NCBI RefSeq assembly: GCF_003402235.1
Contig: NZ_QEWO01000006.1
Location: 186,001-250,000, forward strand
Length of the DNA: 64,000 bases
Direction: 5' to 3'
Source: Parahaliea mediterranea
GTDB taxonomy: Bacteria > Pseudomonadota > Gammaproteobacteria > Pseudomonadales > Halieaceae
The notes beneath the pieces are model-generated. The model did no database searches. It saw nothing but the letters and a program-made list of their open reading frames with translations, and had not been told where the DNA came from. The translations under genes and the position numbers were made by a program. Of this stretch, positions 17,422-25,213 are shown piece by piece (position 1 is the stretch's first letter; each line of letters starts with the position of its first letter).

Positions 17422-18768
17422 ATGGACACACTGCAGGAACTTTCCGCCCGTTTTGCCGATGCCGTCTGGAGCACGCCGCTGGTGATGCTGCTGCTCGGCG
17501 GCGGGATTTTCTTCGCCCTGCGCTCGCACTTTTTGCCCTACCGGCACTTCGGCCACGCGATTGGCATTATGCTCGGCAAGCACGACACCCCCGATGAGCC
17601 CGGCGAACTCAGCCACGGCCAGGCCCTGGCGGCGGCGCTGTCGGGCACCATGGGGCTTGGCAATATCTCCGGGGTGGCCCTGGCCATTGTGGCCGGCGGC
17701 CCGGGGGCGGTGTTCTGGATGTGGATTAGCGCCCTGGCCGGGGTGGCCACCAAGTTCTTCACCTGCACCCTGGGGGTGATGTACCGGGGCGAAGACAGCC
17801 TCGGCCGCCTGCAGGGCGGGCCCATGTACATTATTCGCGAAGCCCTGCCCCGGGCCTTTTACCCCCTGGCCATTCTGTTTTCGGTGGCCGGGCTGGTGGG
17901 CACCCTGCCCATTTTCCAGGCCAACCAGCTCACCGCCCTGATCCGCGAGCAGGCCTTTCCCCAGGCCGACCCGACCCTCACCGGCTTTGGCATCGGCTGC
18001 GCCATGGCGGTGCTGGTGGGCATTGTGATTTTTGGCGGGCTGCCACGGGTGGCCAAGGTGGCAGTGGCCCTGCTGCCGGTGATGGTGGTGACCTACCTGG
18101 CCATGACCCTGGCCCTGCTGGCCATGCACGCCGGCGAGGTGCCTGCCCTGCTGGTCTCCATCGTGCGCGACGCCTTCAACCCCCAGGCGGTGGGCGGCGG
18201 GCTGCTGGGGGTGATTCTGGTGGGCATCAGCCGCGGGGCTTTTTCCAACGAGGCGGGGGTAGGCACCGAAGTGATGGCCCACGGCGCCGCCCGTACATCG
18301 GAGCCGGTGCGCGAGGGTCTGGTGGCGATGATGGGGCCGGTGGCTGACACCCTCATCGTATGCACCTGCACGGCGCTGGTGATCCTGCTGGCGGGCACCT
18401 GGCAGGCCCCCCAGGGCCTGTCCGGCATCAACCTCACCGCCAATGCCTTCCGGGCGGATTTTGGCACCACAGGCGTGGTGCTGTTGTTCGGCGTTACCCT
18501 GATCCTGGCCAGCACCACCATGTTCACCATGTGGTACTACGGCGCCAAGTGCTTTGGCTTTCTGTTTGGCGCCGGCATCCAGCACCACTACCGCTGGGTG
18601 TTTGTTGCCACCGTGATTTTTGGCGCCACGGTCAGCATTGATGTGGTGTTCAACCTGATCTCCGGCAGCTACGGGCTGATGGCCATTCCCACCATGGTGG
18701 CGACGTTGATGCTGTCCGGCAAAGTGGTGGCGGCGGCGAAGGATTACTTCCAGCGCCATCCCTACTAG
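17422..18768 (+). CDS. Sodium:alanine/glycine symporter, AGCS family
   Basis: An inner-membrane Na+-coupled transporter for alanine or glycine. The 448 residues make about ten to eleven hydrophobic segments. Family blocks are clear: GTMGLGNISGVALAI near residue 76 (substrate/Na+ site), MYRGEDSLGRLQGGPMYII, and GISRGAFSNEAGVGTEVMAH near 270. The N-terminal FFALRSHFLPYRHF is also characteristic. ATG 17422 follows a purine-poor leader without a clear ribosome-binding site. It is an isolated gene; the small hairpin CGCGCC-AGCC-GGCGCG (18780-18795) after the stop has no T-run. Confidence 0.9.
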   Translation: MDTLQELSARFADAVWSTPLVMLLLGGGIFFALRSHFLPYRHFGHAIGIMLGKHDTPDEPGELSHGQALAAALSGTMGLGNISGVALAIVAGGPGAVFWMWISALAGVATKFFTCTLGVMYRGEDSLGRLQGGPMYIIREALPRAFYPLAILFSVAGLVGTLPIFQANQLTALIREQAFPQADPTLTGFGIGCAMAVLVGIVIFGGLPRVAKVAVALLPVMVVTYLAMTLALLAMHAGEVPALLVSIVRDAFNPQAVGGGLLGVILVGISRGAFSNEAGVGTEVMAHGAARTSEPVREGLVAMMGPVADTLIVCTCTALVILLAGTWQAPQGLSGINLTANAFRADFGTTGVVLLFGVTLILASTTMFTMWYYGAKCFGFLFGAGIQHHYRWVFVATVIFGATVSIDVVFNLISGSYGLMAIPTMVATLMLSGKVVAAAKDYFQRHPY

Positions 18769-18896
18769 CTTGCGCTTCGCGCGCCAGCCGGCGCGGGTGA
18801 GCGCCCCCGGAAACAGTCTGTCTATCGCCAGCGCCTAACGGGCCGGGCGGTTCGTGCCACTATGAGGGCACACGATTGCCGTCAACGGGAGAGGTA

Positions 18897-19763
18897 ATGG
18901 CAGGGGCAGGGGCAGGGGCAGGGGCAGGGGCAGGGGCAGGGGCAGGGGCAGGGACGAGGGCTGGGACAACGACAGCGGCAGGGGCAACCACCCGATTCAA
19001 CCAGCGCTACGGCCCCTGGGCCCTGGTAACCGGTGCCTCCGCCGGCATCGGCCGCGCCTTCGCCCGGCAACTGGCGATGCGGGGTTTGAACCTGCTGCTG
19101 GTGGCGCGCCGCCAGACGCTGCTGGAGGAACTGGCGGGGGAGCTCGCCACGCGCCACGGCATCACCGCGCGCCCGCTGGCGCTGGACCTTACCCGCGAGG
19201 ATGCCATCGGCCCCCTGCTGGCGGCGCTGGATGCCCTTGATATCGGCCTGCTGGTCAACAATGCCGGCGCCCCCAGCTACCACGGCCACTTCAGCGAGCG
19301 GCCCTGGCACGAGGTGGAAGCCACCCTCGCCTTCAATACCCGCCTGCAGCTGCGGCTGATTCACCACCTGCTGCCGGCCCTGTTACACCGCGGCCGCGGC
19401 GGGGTGATACAGGTCAGTTCCATTACCGGCCATACGCCGGTGCCCTACATGGCCGAATACGCCGCCTGCAAGGCCTACCAGCTGGCGCTGGGGGAGTCCC
19501 TGCACTTCGAGCTGCGGGACCAGGGCGTGGACATGCTGGTGCTGTCGCCCGGCGCCACCCGCTCGGAGCGGGTCAGTTTCGGGATGGAACCTGACGATGT
19601 CGCCGGCGAGGCGCTGGCTGCGCTGGGCAGGCGCCCCAGCCTGCTGCCCGGCCGCGGCAATCGCTGGCGAGCCTTTCGCTACCGCCACCTCAATTCCCGG
19701 CGCCGCGCCCTGTGGCGCATGGGCCGCTTCCAGCGCGGCCGGCTGCGCCCGCCCCGGGGCTGA
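18897..19763 (+). CDS. Short-chain dehydrogenase/reductase with Ala-Gly repeat N-terminus
   Basis: A classical SDR oxidoreductase of about 288 residues. Cofactor motif VTGASAGIGRA, structural NNAG, catalytic Ser in QVSSITG, and Tyr/Lys in YAACK are all present. The Arg after the Gly motif region suggests NADPH preference, but this is inference. The first 19 residues are Met plus nine Ala-Gly units from a hexanucleotide repeat, followed by a Thr/Ala-rich linker before the Rossmann fold, so the N-terminus looks disordered. ATG 18897 has GGAGAGG just upstream; a TTG seven codons earlier is possible. The C-terminal 40 residues are very Arg-rich. It lies 104 bases before the amidohydrolase-Rieske cluster and may belong to it. 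Confidence 0.85.
   Translation: MAGAGAGAGAGAGAGAGAGTRAGTTTAAGATTRFNQRYGPWALVTGASAGIGRAFARQLAMRGLNLLLVARRQTLLEELAGELATRHGITARPLALDLTREDAIGPLLAALDALDIGLLVNNAGAPSYHGHFSERPWHEVEATLAFNTRLQLRLIHHLLPALLHRGRGGVIQVSSITGHTPVPYMAEYAACKAYQLALGESLHFELRDQGVDMLVLSPGATRSERVSFGMEPDDVAGEALAALGRRPSLLPGRGNRWRAFRYRHLNSRRRALWRMGRFQRGRLRPPRG
18900..18953 (+). repeat. GCAGGG hexanucleotide repeat, nine copies, inside a coding region
   Basis: Nine perfect GCAGGG units begin at the second codon of the SDR gene and encode alternating Ala-Gly. Because the unit is two codons, slippage would change length without shifting frame. Degenerate remnants (GGGACGAGG, GCAGGGGCA) continue just downstream. Confidence 0.95.
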
Positions 19764-19867
19764 GGCATTGTTTCCCGTGCAAGAACAATCAAACCACCGC
19801 CAGCGGTTTATCCGCCGCCGGGCGGGGGCGTAGTCTGCCCCCATGCTGACTGCGACTGGAGTGTGTC

Positions 19868-21055
19868 ATGGACCGCTATTTGATTGTTTCTACCGACGGC
19901 CACGCCGGCCTGCCCATGGAGGGCTACCGGGATTACCTGGATGCCCGCTTTCACGAGGCCTTTGACAAGGCCCTGCCGATACAGCGGGAAATGACCCGCA
20001 AGGCCGAGGAAAAATTCCTCATTTCCGACTTTAACGACAACTGGCGCAAGGGCATTGAAGACGACCTTGCCGGGGCCTGGGACGGCACCGTGCGCAACCG
20101 GGTGATCGACGCCGACGGGGTGGCCGCCGAAGTGCTGTTCCCCGACGGCATTACCGAGATGAACGCGCCGCCCTTTGGCGCCGGGCTGGGTTTGCGCCCC
20201 TGGGGCATCGACCCGCAGCTGCAGTGGGCCGGGGCTCGCGCCCACAACCGCTGGATTGCCGAATTCTGCCGCCAGGACCCGGACCGCCGCATTGGCCTGG
20301 CCATTGTGCTCATGCTCTACGATGTGGAGGAGGCCCTGCGGGAGGTGAAGTGGGCCTTCGACCAGGGCCTGCGCGGCATTCTGATCCCGGCCCTGATGGG
20401 CGACCACGACCCCTACAACCACCCCAAGTACGACCCCATCTGGGCCTTCTGCCAGGATCACAACATGGTGGTACACACCCACTCGGGGCCATCACCAGAC
20501 TACAACTTCGACCTGCCGGGTGCGGTGGGCGTGTACCTCACCGAATTCGCCTGGTGGGCCAGCCGGCCCCTGTGGCACATGATTTTCGGCGGCGTGTTCG
20601 AGCGCTTCCCGCGCCTGCACTTTGTGATCACCGAGGTCAGCGAGTTCTGGATTCCCCACCTGCTGGAGCTGATGGACGTGCGCGCCTCGGTCAAGCACAC
20701 CAGTGGCAAGCTGGGGGACTTCCGCAGCAACCTGACCCTGAAGCCCAGCGACTACTTCCGCCGCAACTGCTGGGTGGGCGCCTCGGCCCTGTTTGACGAG
20801 GGGTCAACCTCCGTGCGCCACGATATCGGCATCAACAATGTGATGTGGGGCACCGACTACCCCCACCCGGAAGGCTCCTGGCCCCACACCCGGGAAAAAC
20901 TGCGGGAGTTCTTCACCGGCATGCCCGAGGGCGAGATCGAGGCCATCCTCGGTGGCAACGCAGTGGACTGCTACCACCTGGATCGTAAAAAACTCGACGC
21001 CATCGCCGCTCGGGTCGGCCCCGAGCGCCGCGAGTACCTGGCGGGGGCCGCCTGA
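19868..21055 (+). CDS. Amidohydrolase-family (PF04909, ACMSD-like) metal-dependent hydrolase/decarboxylase
   Basis: A TIM-barrel amidohydrolase-2 enzyme of 395 residues. The N-terminal metal motif is STDGHAG (Asp10, His12), the barrel continues with VVHTHSG, and the late aspartate region is GTDYPHPEGSWP. Relatives include ACMSD-type decarboxylases and hydrolases of ring-fission products. The sequence has the subgroup-typical stretch FGGVFERFPRLHFVITE. Substrate unknown. It is the first gene of a tight plus-strand operon; the next gene (Rieske oxygenase) begins one base after its stop. This context suggests hydrolysis or decarboxylation of an oxidised intermediate. A ribosome-binding site CTGGAG precedes ATG 19868. 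Confidence 0.85.
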   Translation: MDRYLIVSTDGHAGLPMEGYRDYLDARFHEAFDKALPIQREMTRKAEEKFLISDFNDNWRKGIEDDLAGAWDGTVRNRVIDADGVAAEVLFPDGITEMNAPPFGAGLGLRPWGIDPQLQWAGARAHNRWIAEFCRQDPDRRIGLAIVLMLYDVEEALREVKWAFDQGLRGILIPALMGDHDPYNHPKYDPIWAFCQDHNMVVHTHSGPSPDYNFDLPGAVGVYLTEFAWWASRPLWHMIFGGVFERFPRLHFVITEVSEFWIPHLLELMDVRASVKHTSGKLGDFRSNLTLKPSDYFRRNCWVGASALFDEGSTSVRHDIGINNVMWGTDYPHPEGSWPHTREKLREFFTGMPEGEIEAILGGNAVDCYHLDRKKLDAIAARVGPERREYLAGAA

Positions 21056-21056
21056 C

Positions 21057-22052
21057 ATGAGCGCGCGATTCCCGATGCCCATTCCGACCGGCTGGTACTG
21101 CGTGGGCTACAGCGACGAACTGGCGGTGGGCGAGGTGCGCAACATCCACTACTTCGACCGCGACATGGTGCTGTTTCGCACCGAGAGCGGCGCCATCGGC
21201 CTGGTGGACCCGGCCTGCCCCCACCTCGGCGCCCACCTGGGCCACGGTGGCGAGGTGGTGGGTGAAACCCTCCGCTGCCCCTTCCACCACTGGCGCTACG
21301 ACCGCGCCGGCATGGTGAAGGACATCCCCTACGCCAAGGCCATCCCGCCGAAGGCACAGGACAAACCCTGCCTGCGCAGCTACCCGGTAGTGGAGGCCAA
21401 CGAAGTGATCTGGGCCTGGTATCACCCGCACAACCTGGCCCCCCACTACGAAGTGATCGAGCTGGCGGAACTGAAGGACCCGGACTGGGTGGAGCAGGAT
21501 CGCTACTTCTGGACCTTCGACTCCCACCCCCAGGAAATTGCCGAAAACGGCGTGGACGTGGCCCACTTCAAGTATGTGCACAGCATGGAAGCGGTGCCCG
21601 AGGGAGAAACCACCTACGACGGCCATATCCGCCGCAGCCAGGTGAGTGGCCGGCGCAAGGTGATCAACCCCGAGGGGCAGGAAATCGAGATCGACGCCGC
21701 CATCGAAGTGGTGCAGAACGGCGCCGGCCAGAAGTGGACCCGCTTCAAGGGCCTGGTGGACTACCTGCTGCAGGTGCTGGTAACGCCAGTGAGTGCCGAC
21801 CGGGTGGAGGTGCGCTTTGCCTACACCCACCAGCGCTATCCGGAGGATTCCTTCGAATACCGCGCCCTGCGCGAGAGCATCGCCAACACCAACGGCCAGC
21901 GCGGCCTGGAGGGCGACATCCCCATCTGGCAGCACAAGTTTCACCTGAGCGAGCCGCTGCTGTGCGACGGCGACGGCCCGATCATGCGCTTCCGGCGCTA
22001 TTTCTCGCAGTTTTACCCCGAAACCGAACCGCAACACACGCACCCGCAATAA
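21057..22052 (+). CDS. Rieske non-heme iron oxygenase, KshA/Neverland-like
   Basis: The terminal oxygenase component of a hydroxylating system, 331 residues. The Rieske 2Fe-2S ligands are CPH (Cys54, His56) and CPFHHW (Cys74, His77). The mononuclear iron site is the helix NGVDVAHFKYVH with His170 and His175. The opening PIPTGWYCVGYSDEL, and the segment KDIPYAKAIPPKA after the Rieske domain, resemble bacterial KshA and animal Neverland/DAF-36 enzymes acting on steroids. This suggests a bulky hydrophobic substrate, but specificity cannot be read from sequence. No ferredoxin or reductase gene is nearby, so electrons must come from a partner encoded elsewhere. It is translationally close-coupled to the amidohydrolase gene (1-base gap). 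Confidence 0.88.
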   Translation: MSARFPMPIPTGWYCVGYSDELAVGEVRNIHYFDRDMVLFRTESGAIGLVDPACPHLGAHLGHGGEVVGETLRCPFHHWRYDRAGMVKDIPYAKAIPPKAQDKPCLRSYPVVEANEVIWAWYHPHNLAPHYEVIELAELKDPDWVEQDRYFWTFDSHPQEIAENGVDVAHFKYVHSMEAVPEGETTYDGHIRRSQVSGRRKVINPEGQEIEIDAAIEVVQNGAGQKWTRFKGLVDYLLQVLVTPVSADRVEVRFAYTHQRYPEDSFEYRALRESIANTNGQRGLEGDIPIWQHKFHLSEPLLCDGDGPIMRFRRYFSQFYPETEPQHTHPQ

Positions 22053-22065
22053 CGAGGATAAGACC

Positions 22066-22890
22066 ATGGCCACACTGCGCTACGTTCGCGACCCCGCCCG
22101 CACCGCCGAGGCCCGCCCCGGCCTGAACTGCACTGTTACCTCCCTGCGCTGCGTCTACGCCACCGACCCGGCCATCCACGCCGCCCTGTTGCCCGCCCCC
22201 CTGGTGCCAAGTGACGAACCGCACATCTTCGTCCAGCACGCCAACGTCGCCATGCATGTCAGCGACACCGAAACAGTGGAGATCGGCGCCGCCACGGTGG
22301 GCGTGAAATGCCGCTACGGCGACACCGAGGGCCACTACGTGCTGGCCATGCCGATGCACGGCGAGTTTGTGGTGATCAGCGGCCGCGAACGCTTTGGCGA
22401 GCCGAAGAAGATTGCCGAGGTGGCGGACATGGAGCGCGACGGCAACGCCATCCGCACCCGCATTGCCCGCCACGGCATTACCTTTCTGGAAATGGCCGGC
22501 GAGGTCGGCGCCGCCGAGGCCACGCCGGAACCCTTTACCGAGTACTTCTTCTGCCACAAGGCCCTGCCGCGCATCGACGGCGAGCCCGGCTTCGACGGCC
22601 CGGTGTTCCTCACCCGCCTCAACTGGGAGCGCAACTACGACAGCGTGCACACGGTGAACAACCCCCAGGTGATCCTGCGCGACAGCCCCTTCGACCCGCT
22701 GGTGGATGTGCCGGTGGAGCAGGTGATTCGCATGCAGCTGGCCACCGGCGCCACCCGCACCAGTGGCCAGATCCTCACCGAGATCCCCGGCGACAACCTG
22801 GTGAACTTCATTCACCAGCGCTTTGACGACACCAACGTGCCAGCCCTGGAACTGGCCACCCGCACACAGGGCATGGCCGCCAATGGATGA
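22066..22890 (+). CDS. Acetoacetate decarboxylase (ADC) family protein
   Basis: A 274-residue protein of the acetoacetate-decarboxylase superfamily. The region GRERFGEPKKIAEV matches the catalytic segment, in which a lysine forms a Schiff base with a beta-keto acid. Family members also include non-decarboxylating aldolase-like enzymes, so the reaction is uncertain. It begins 13 bases after the Rieske gene with an AACGAGGA ribosome-binding site and ends overlapping the next SDR by 8 bases. Context suggests decarboxylation or hydrolysis of a keto intermediate made by the oxygenase and dehydrogenase. Confidence 0.8.
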   Translation: MATLRYVRDPARTAEARPGLNCTVTSLRCVYATDPAIHAALLPAPLVPSDEPHIFVQHANVAMHVSDTETVEIGAATVGVKCRYGDTEGHYVLAMPMHGEFVVISGRERFGEPKKIAEVADMERDGNAIRTRIARHGITFLEMAGEVGAAEATPEPFTEYFFCHKALPRIDGEPGFDGPVFLTRLNWERNYDSVHTVNNPQVILRDSPFDPLVDVPVEQVIRMQLATGATRTSGQILTEIPGDNLVNFIHQRFDDTNVPALELATRTQGMAANG

Positions 22891-23746
22891 TTTTCGCGGC
22901 AAGACCGCCGTCGTTACCGGCGGCGCCTCGGGGGTGGGCTACAGCCTGTGCCAGCGCTTTGGTGAACAGGGCATGCAGGTGGTGATGGCCGATGTGGAGC
23001 AGGACACCTTGCAGGCATCCGCCGCCGGCCTGCGCGAGGCGGGTCTGAACGTGACCGGCCTGCAGGCGGATGTCACCGACCCAGAGGCGATGGCAGCACT
23101 GGCCCTTGCCGTAAAAAACACCTTCGGCCCGGTGCATGTGCTGTGTAACAACGCCGGTGTCGGCATCAAGGAGGCCCAGCGCCGGCTGTGGACCCTCACC
23201 CCCAACGACTGGCAGTGGGGCTTCGATGTGAACGTGATGGGCATTGCCAACGGCATACGGGCCTTTGTGCCGGACATGCTGGCCCACGGCGAGGCCGGCC
23301 ACGTGGTGAACACCTCTTCCGGCAACGGCGGCCTGACCTCCCTGCCCACCACGCCCATCTATGCCGCCAGCAAGGCGGCAGTCACCAGCATCACCGAGGT
23401 GCTGCACTACCAGTTCCTGATGGAGGCGGCGGCCCTGCAGGCCCATGTGCTGTTCCCCGGCCCCCACGTGGTGAACACCAACATTCTCAATTCCATGCGC
23501 AACCGTCCGGCCCACCTGCGTGACGACGAGGACCCGCCGGCCTATGTCAGCATGCGCGACCTGCTGAAGGCCTCGGGCATCGAGAACCCCCAGCTCACCG
23601 AGCCGGAAGAGGTGGCCAATACCTGCCTGGCGGGCATTCGCGCCGGCCAGTTCTGGATTCTGCCGCCAAGTTCCGGCCAGGACGCTAAAATCAAAAAGCG
23701 CACCGAGAGTATCCTCGCGCGCCGCAACCCTACCCTGCCGGAGTAA
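22883..23746 (+). CDS. Short-chain dehydrogenase/reductase (catabolic operon)
   Basis: A classical SDR of 287 residues. TGGASGVGYS (cofactor), an acidic residue after the second strand (VVMADVE, suggesting NAD+), NNAGVG, NTSSGNGG and the catalytic YAASK are present. The long C-terminal part with ILPPSSGQDAKIKKR follows a subgroup frequently found with steroid- or terpenoid-like catabolic genes; that link is inference. The ATG at 22883 overlaps the end of the ADC-family gene by eight bases, so the two are probably translationally coupled. Expected role: oxidation of a hydroxyl group produced by the Rieske oxygenase. Confidence 0.87.
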   Translation: MDDFRGKTAVVTGGASGVGYSLCQRFGEQGMQVVMADVEQDTLQASAAGLREAGLNVTGLQADVTDPEAMAALALAVKNTFGPVHVLCNNAGVGIKEAQRRLWTLTPNDWQWGFDVNVMGIANGIRAFVPDMLAHGEAGHVVNTSSGNGGLTSLPTTPIYAASKAAVTSITEVLHYQFLMEAAALQAHVLFPGPHVVNTNILNSMRNRPAHLRDDEDPPAYVSMRDLLKASGIENPQLTEPEEVANTCLAGIRAGQFWILPPSSGQDAKIKKRTESILARRNPTLPE

Positions 23747-23751
23747 ACTGC

Positions 23752-24138
23752 ATGGCCAACACCCTGGGACAGTACTGCATCACCGTTACCGACCTCGAGC
23801 GCTCCGTCGCCTTTTATCGCGACGTGCTCGGACTACTGGATTTACAGCGTATTTCCATCCCCGGCGCCGAGGAGGCCATCCTCGGGGCGGCGGATTCCGA
23901 CGGCCGCATCCAGCTGGCCCAGCGCGAGGACGTGCCCGGCCCCATCGACCACGGCAACGCCCTGTGGAAGCTGTATCTGTACTGTGACGATGTGCAGGCG
24001 GTGTACGACGCGGCGCTGGCCGCCGGCGCCCAGTCGGACATGGCGCCAACGCCGCTGGAGGGCTGGCCGGTGATAGCCGCGTTTATCCGCGACCTGGACG
24101 GCTATTCCATCGAGATGCTGCAGCGGCTGGAAGGCTGA
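23752..24138 (+). CDS. VOC-superfamily (glyoxalase/dioxygenase-like) protein
   Basis: A compact 128-residue vicinal-oxygen-chelate protein. It opens YCITVTDLERSVAFYRDVLGL and ends AAFIRDLDGYSIEMLQ, the two halves of the fold with the typical FY..VLG motif and the final metal-ligand glutamate. It could be a glyoxalase-type isomerase or an accessory protein; it is too short for a two-domain extradiol dioxygenase. It is the last of five plus-strand genes, 5 bases after the SDR. The convergent LysR gene ends 7 bases further on, leaving almost no room for a terminator. Confidence 0.82.
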   Translation: MANTLGQYCITVTDLERSVAFYRDVLGLLDLQRISIPGAEEAILGAADSDGRIQLAQREDVPGPIDHGNALWKLYLYCDDVQAVYDAALAAGAQSDMAPTPLEGWPVIAAFIRDLDGYSIEMLQRLEG

Positions 24139-24145
24139 GCTGCCG

Positions 24146-25084
24146 TCACCGCCGCCGCGCCTGGCGCGGCCGCTCCATGAACTTGCCGGCCTGGGGCATA
24201 AAGTTCTGGTTGATGTACTGGGTCAAAAACTCGATGAAGTAGCGCACCTTCGCCGACAGGTGACGGGTGTGGGGATAAACCGCCCAGGTCTCCCGCTCAT
24301 AGTGGCTCCAGTCCTGGTGCTCCAGCTTCATCAGCTCGCCCTTGTCCACCGCCTCCTGCACGTAGAAGTCCGGTAGCTGGGCAATGCCGATGCCGGCTCG
24401 CGCCGCCGCCAGCAGGGTGGCGCCGTCTTCGCTCAGCCAGTTGCCGCCCACCTTCACCTTGACCGTGTCGCGCCCGTCCGGGGTGTTGAACAGCCAGAAG
24501 CGGTCCGAGGTGGTCAGGCAGTTGTGCTGTTTCAGGTCATCCCGGCAGGTCGGCTTGCCGTGGTCGGCCCAGTAATCCGGCGCGGCGCACAGGCACAGGG
24601 AATAGGAGCCGAGCTTGCGGGCAATCAGGCTGGAGTCCTCCAGCTTGCCGTAGCGCACAGTGAGGTCAAAGCCCTCTTCCAGCAGATCCACGTCCTTGAA
24701 ACTGGAGTGCACCTCCACCGACAGCCCCGGGTGCTGCCGCGAAAACGCCGCCACTACGCTGGCCATGTAGTGCACGCCGTAACGGCTGTTGATGGCCAGC
24801 TTGAGGGTGCCCCGGGGGGCCGCCTGCAAATCCGACAGGGTGGATTCGGCCTGGTCGAACTGCTCGGCCATGGCGCGGCAGTGGCCGTAGAACACTTCGC
24901 CGATTTCGGTGAGGGTCAGGCGGCGGGTGGTGCGCTGCAGCAGGCGCACCCGCAGCCGGTCTTCCAGCTGGCTGACCTGCTTGCTGACATAGGACTTGGA
25001 CACCCCGAGCCGGTCGGCGGCGGCGGTAAAGCTGCCCGCCTCCACCACGCAAATGTATTCCTCAATGCCTTCCCAGCGCCCCAT
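24146..25084 (-). CDS. LysR-family transcriptional regulator
   Basis: A 312-residue LTTR. The N-terminal winged helix (residues 1-60) reads GSFTAAADRLGVSKSYVSKQVSQLEDRL with the usual helix-turn-helix spacing; the remainder is the periplasmic-binding-like effector domain (LKLAINSRYGVHYMA onward). ATG 25084 has GGAAGG immediately upstream; a further in-frame start at 25117 is less family-like. The gene lies tail to tail with the catabolic operon and downstream of the TonB receptor on the same strand (120-base gap). It is the obvious candidate regulator of the island, but no LTTR box (T-N11-A) could be assigned with confidence. Confidence 0.88.
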   Translation of the reverse strand: MGRWEGIEEYICVVEAGSFTAAADRLGVSKSYVSKQVSQLEDRLRVRLLQRTTRRLTLTEIGEVFYGHCRAMAEQFDQAESTLSDLQAAPRGTLKLAINSRYGVHYMASVVAAFSRQHPGLSVEVHSSFKDVDLLEEGFDLTVRYGKLEDSSLIARKLGSYSLCLCAAPDYWADHGKPTCRDDLKQHNCLTTSDRFWLFNTPDGRDTVKVKVGGNWLSEDGATLLAAARAGIGIAQLPDFYVQEAVDKGELMKLEHQDWSHYERETWAVYPHTRHLSAKVRYFIEFLTQYINQNFMPQAGKFMERPRQARRR

Positions 25085-25182
25085 AAGCCTTCCACCCGAC
25101 GACGGCAGGCTCAGCATACGCGCCGCCCCCCGCCGGGCAAAGGCCTAAAAGTCGCGAGCGTAAACGTCACGGGCTTACAAAG

Positions 25183-25213
25183 CGCGCACTTAAAAATCGC
25201 GCACTTAAAAATC
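25183..25213. repeat. 15-bp tandem duplication spanning a stop codon
   Basis: On the minus strand the unit GATTTTTAAGTGCGC occurs twice in tandem. The first copy contains the last codons and TAA stop of the TonB-dependent receptor; the second is noncoding. The terminal Phe codon required for barrel assembly is therefore inside a slippage-prone repeat, though either copy would preserve it. Confidence 0.85.

Noticed and set aside
18900-18953. Phase-variable on/off switch of the SDR
   Set aside because: The repeat unit is six bases, so slippage keeps the reading frame; only length variation is expected.
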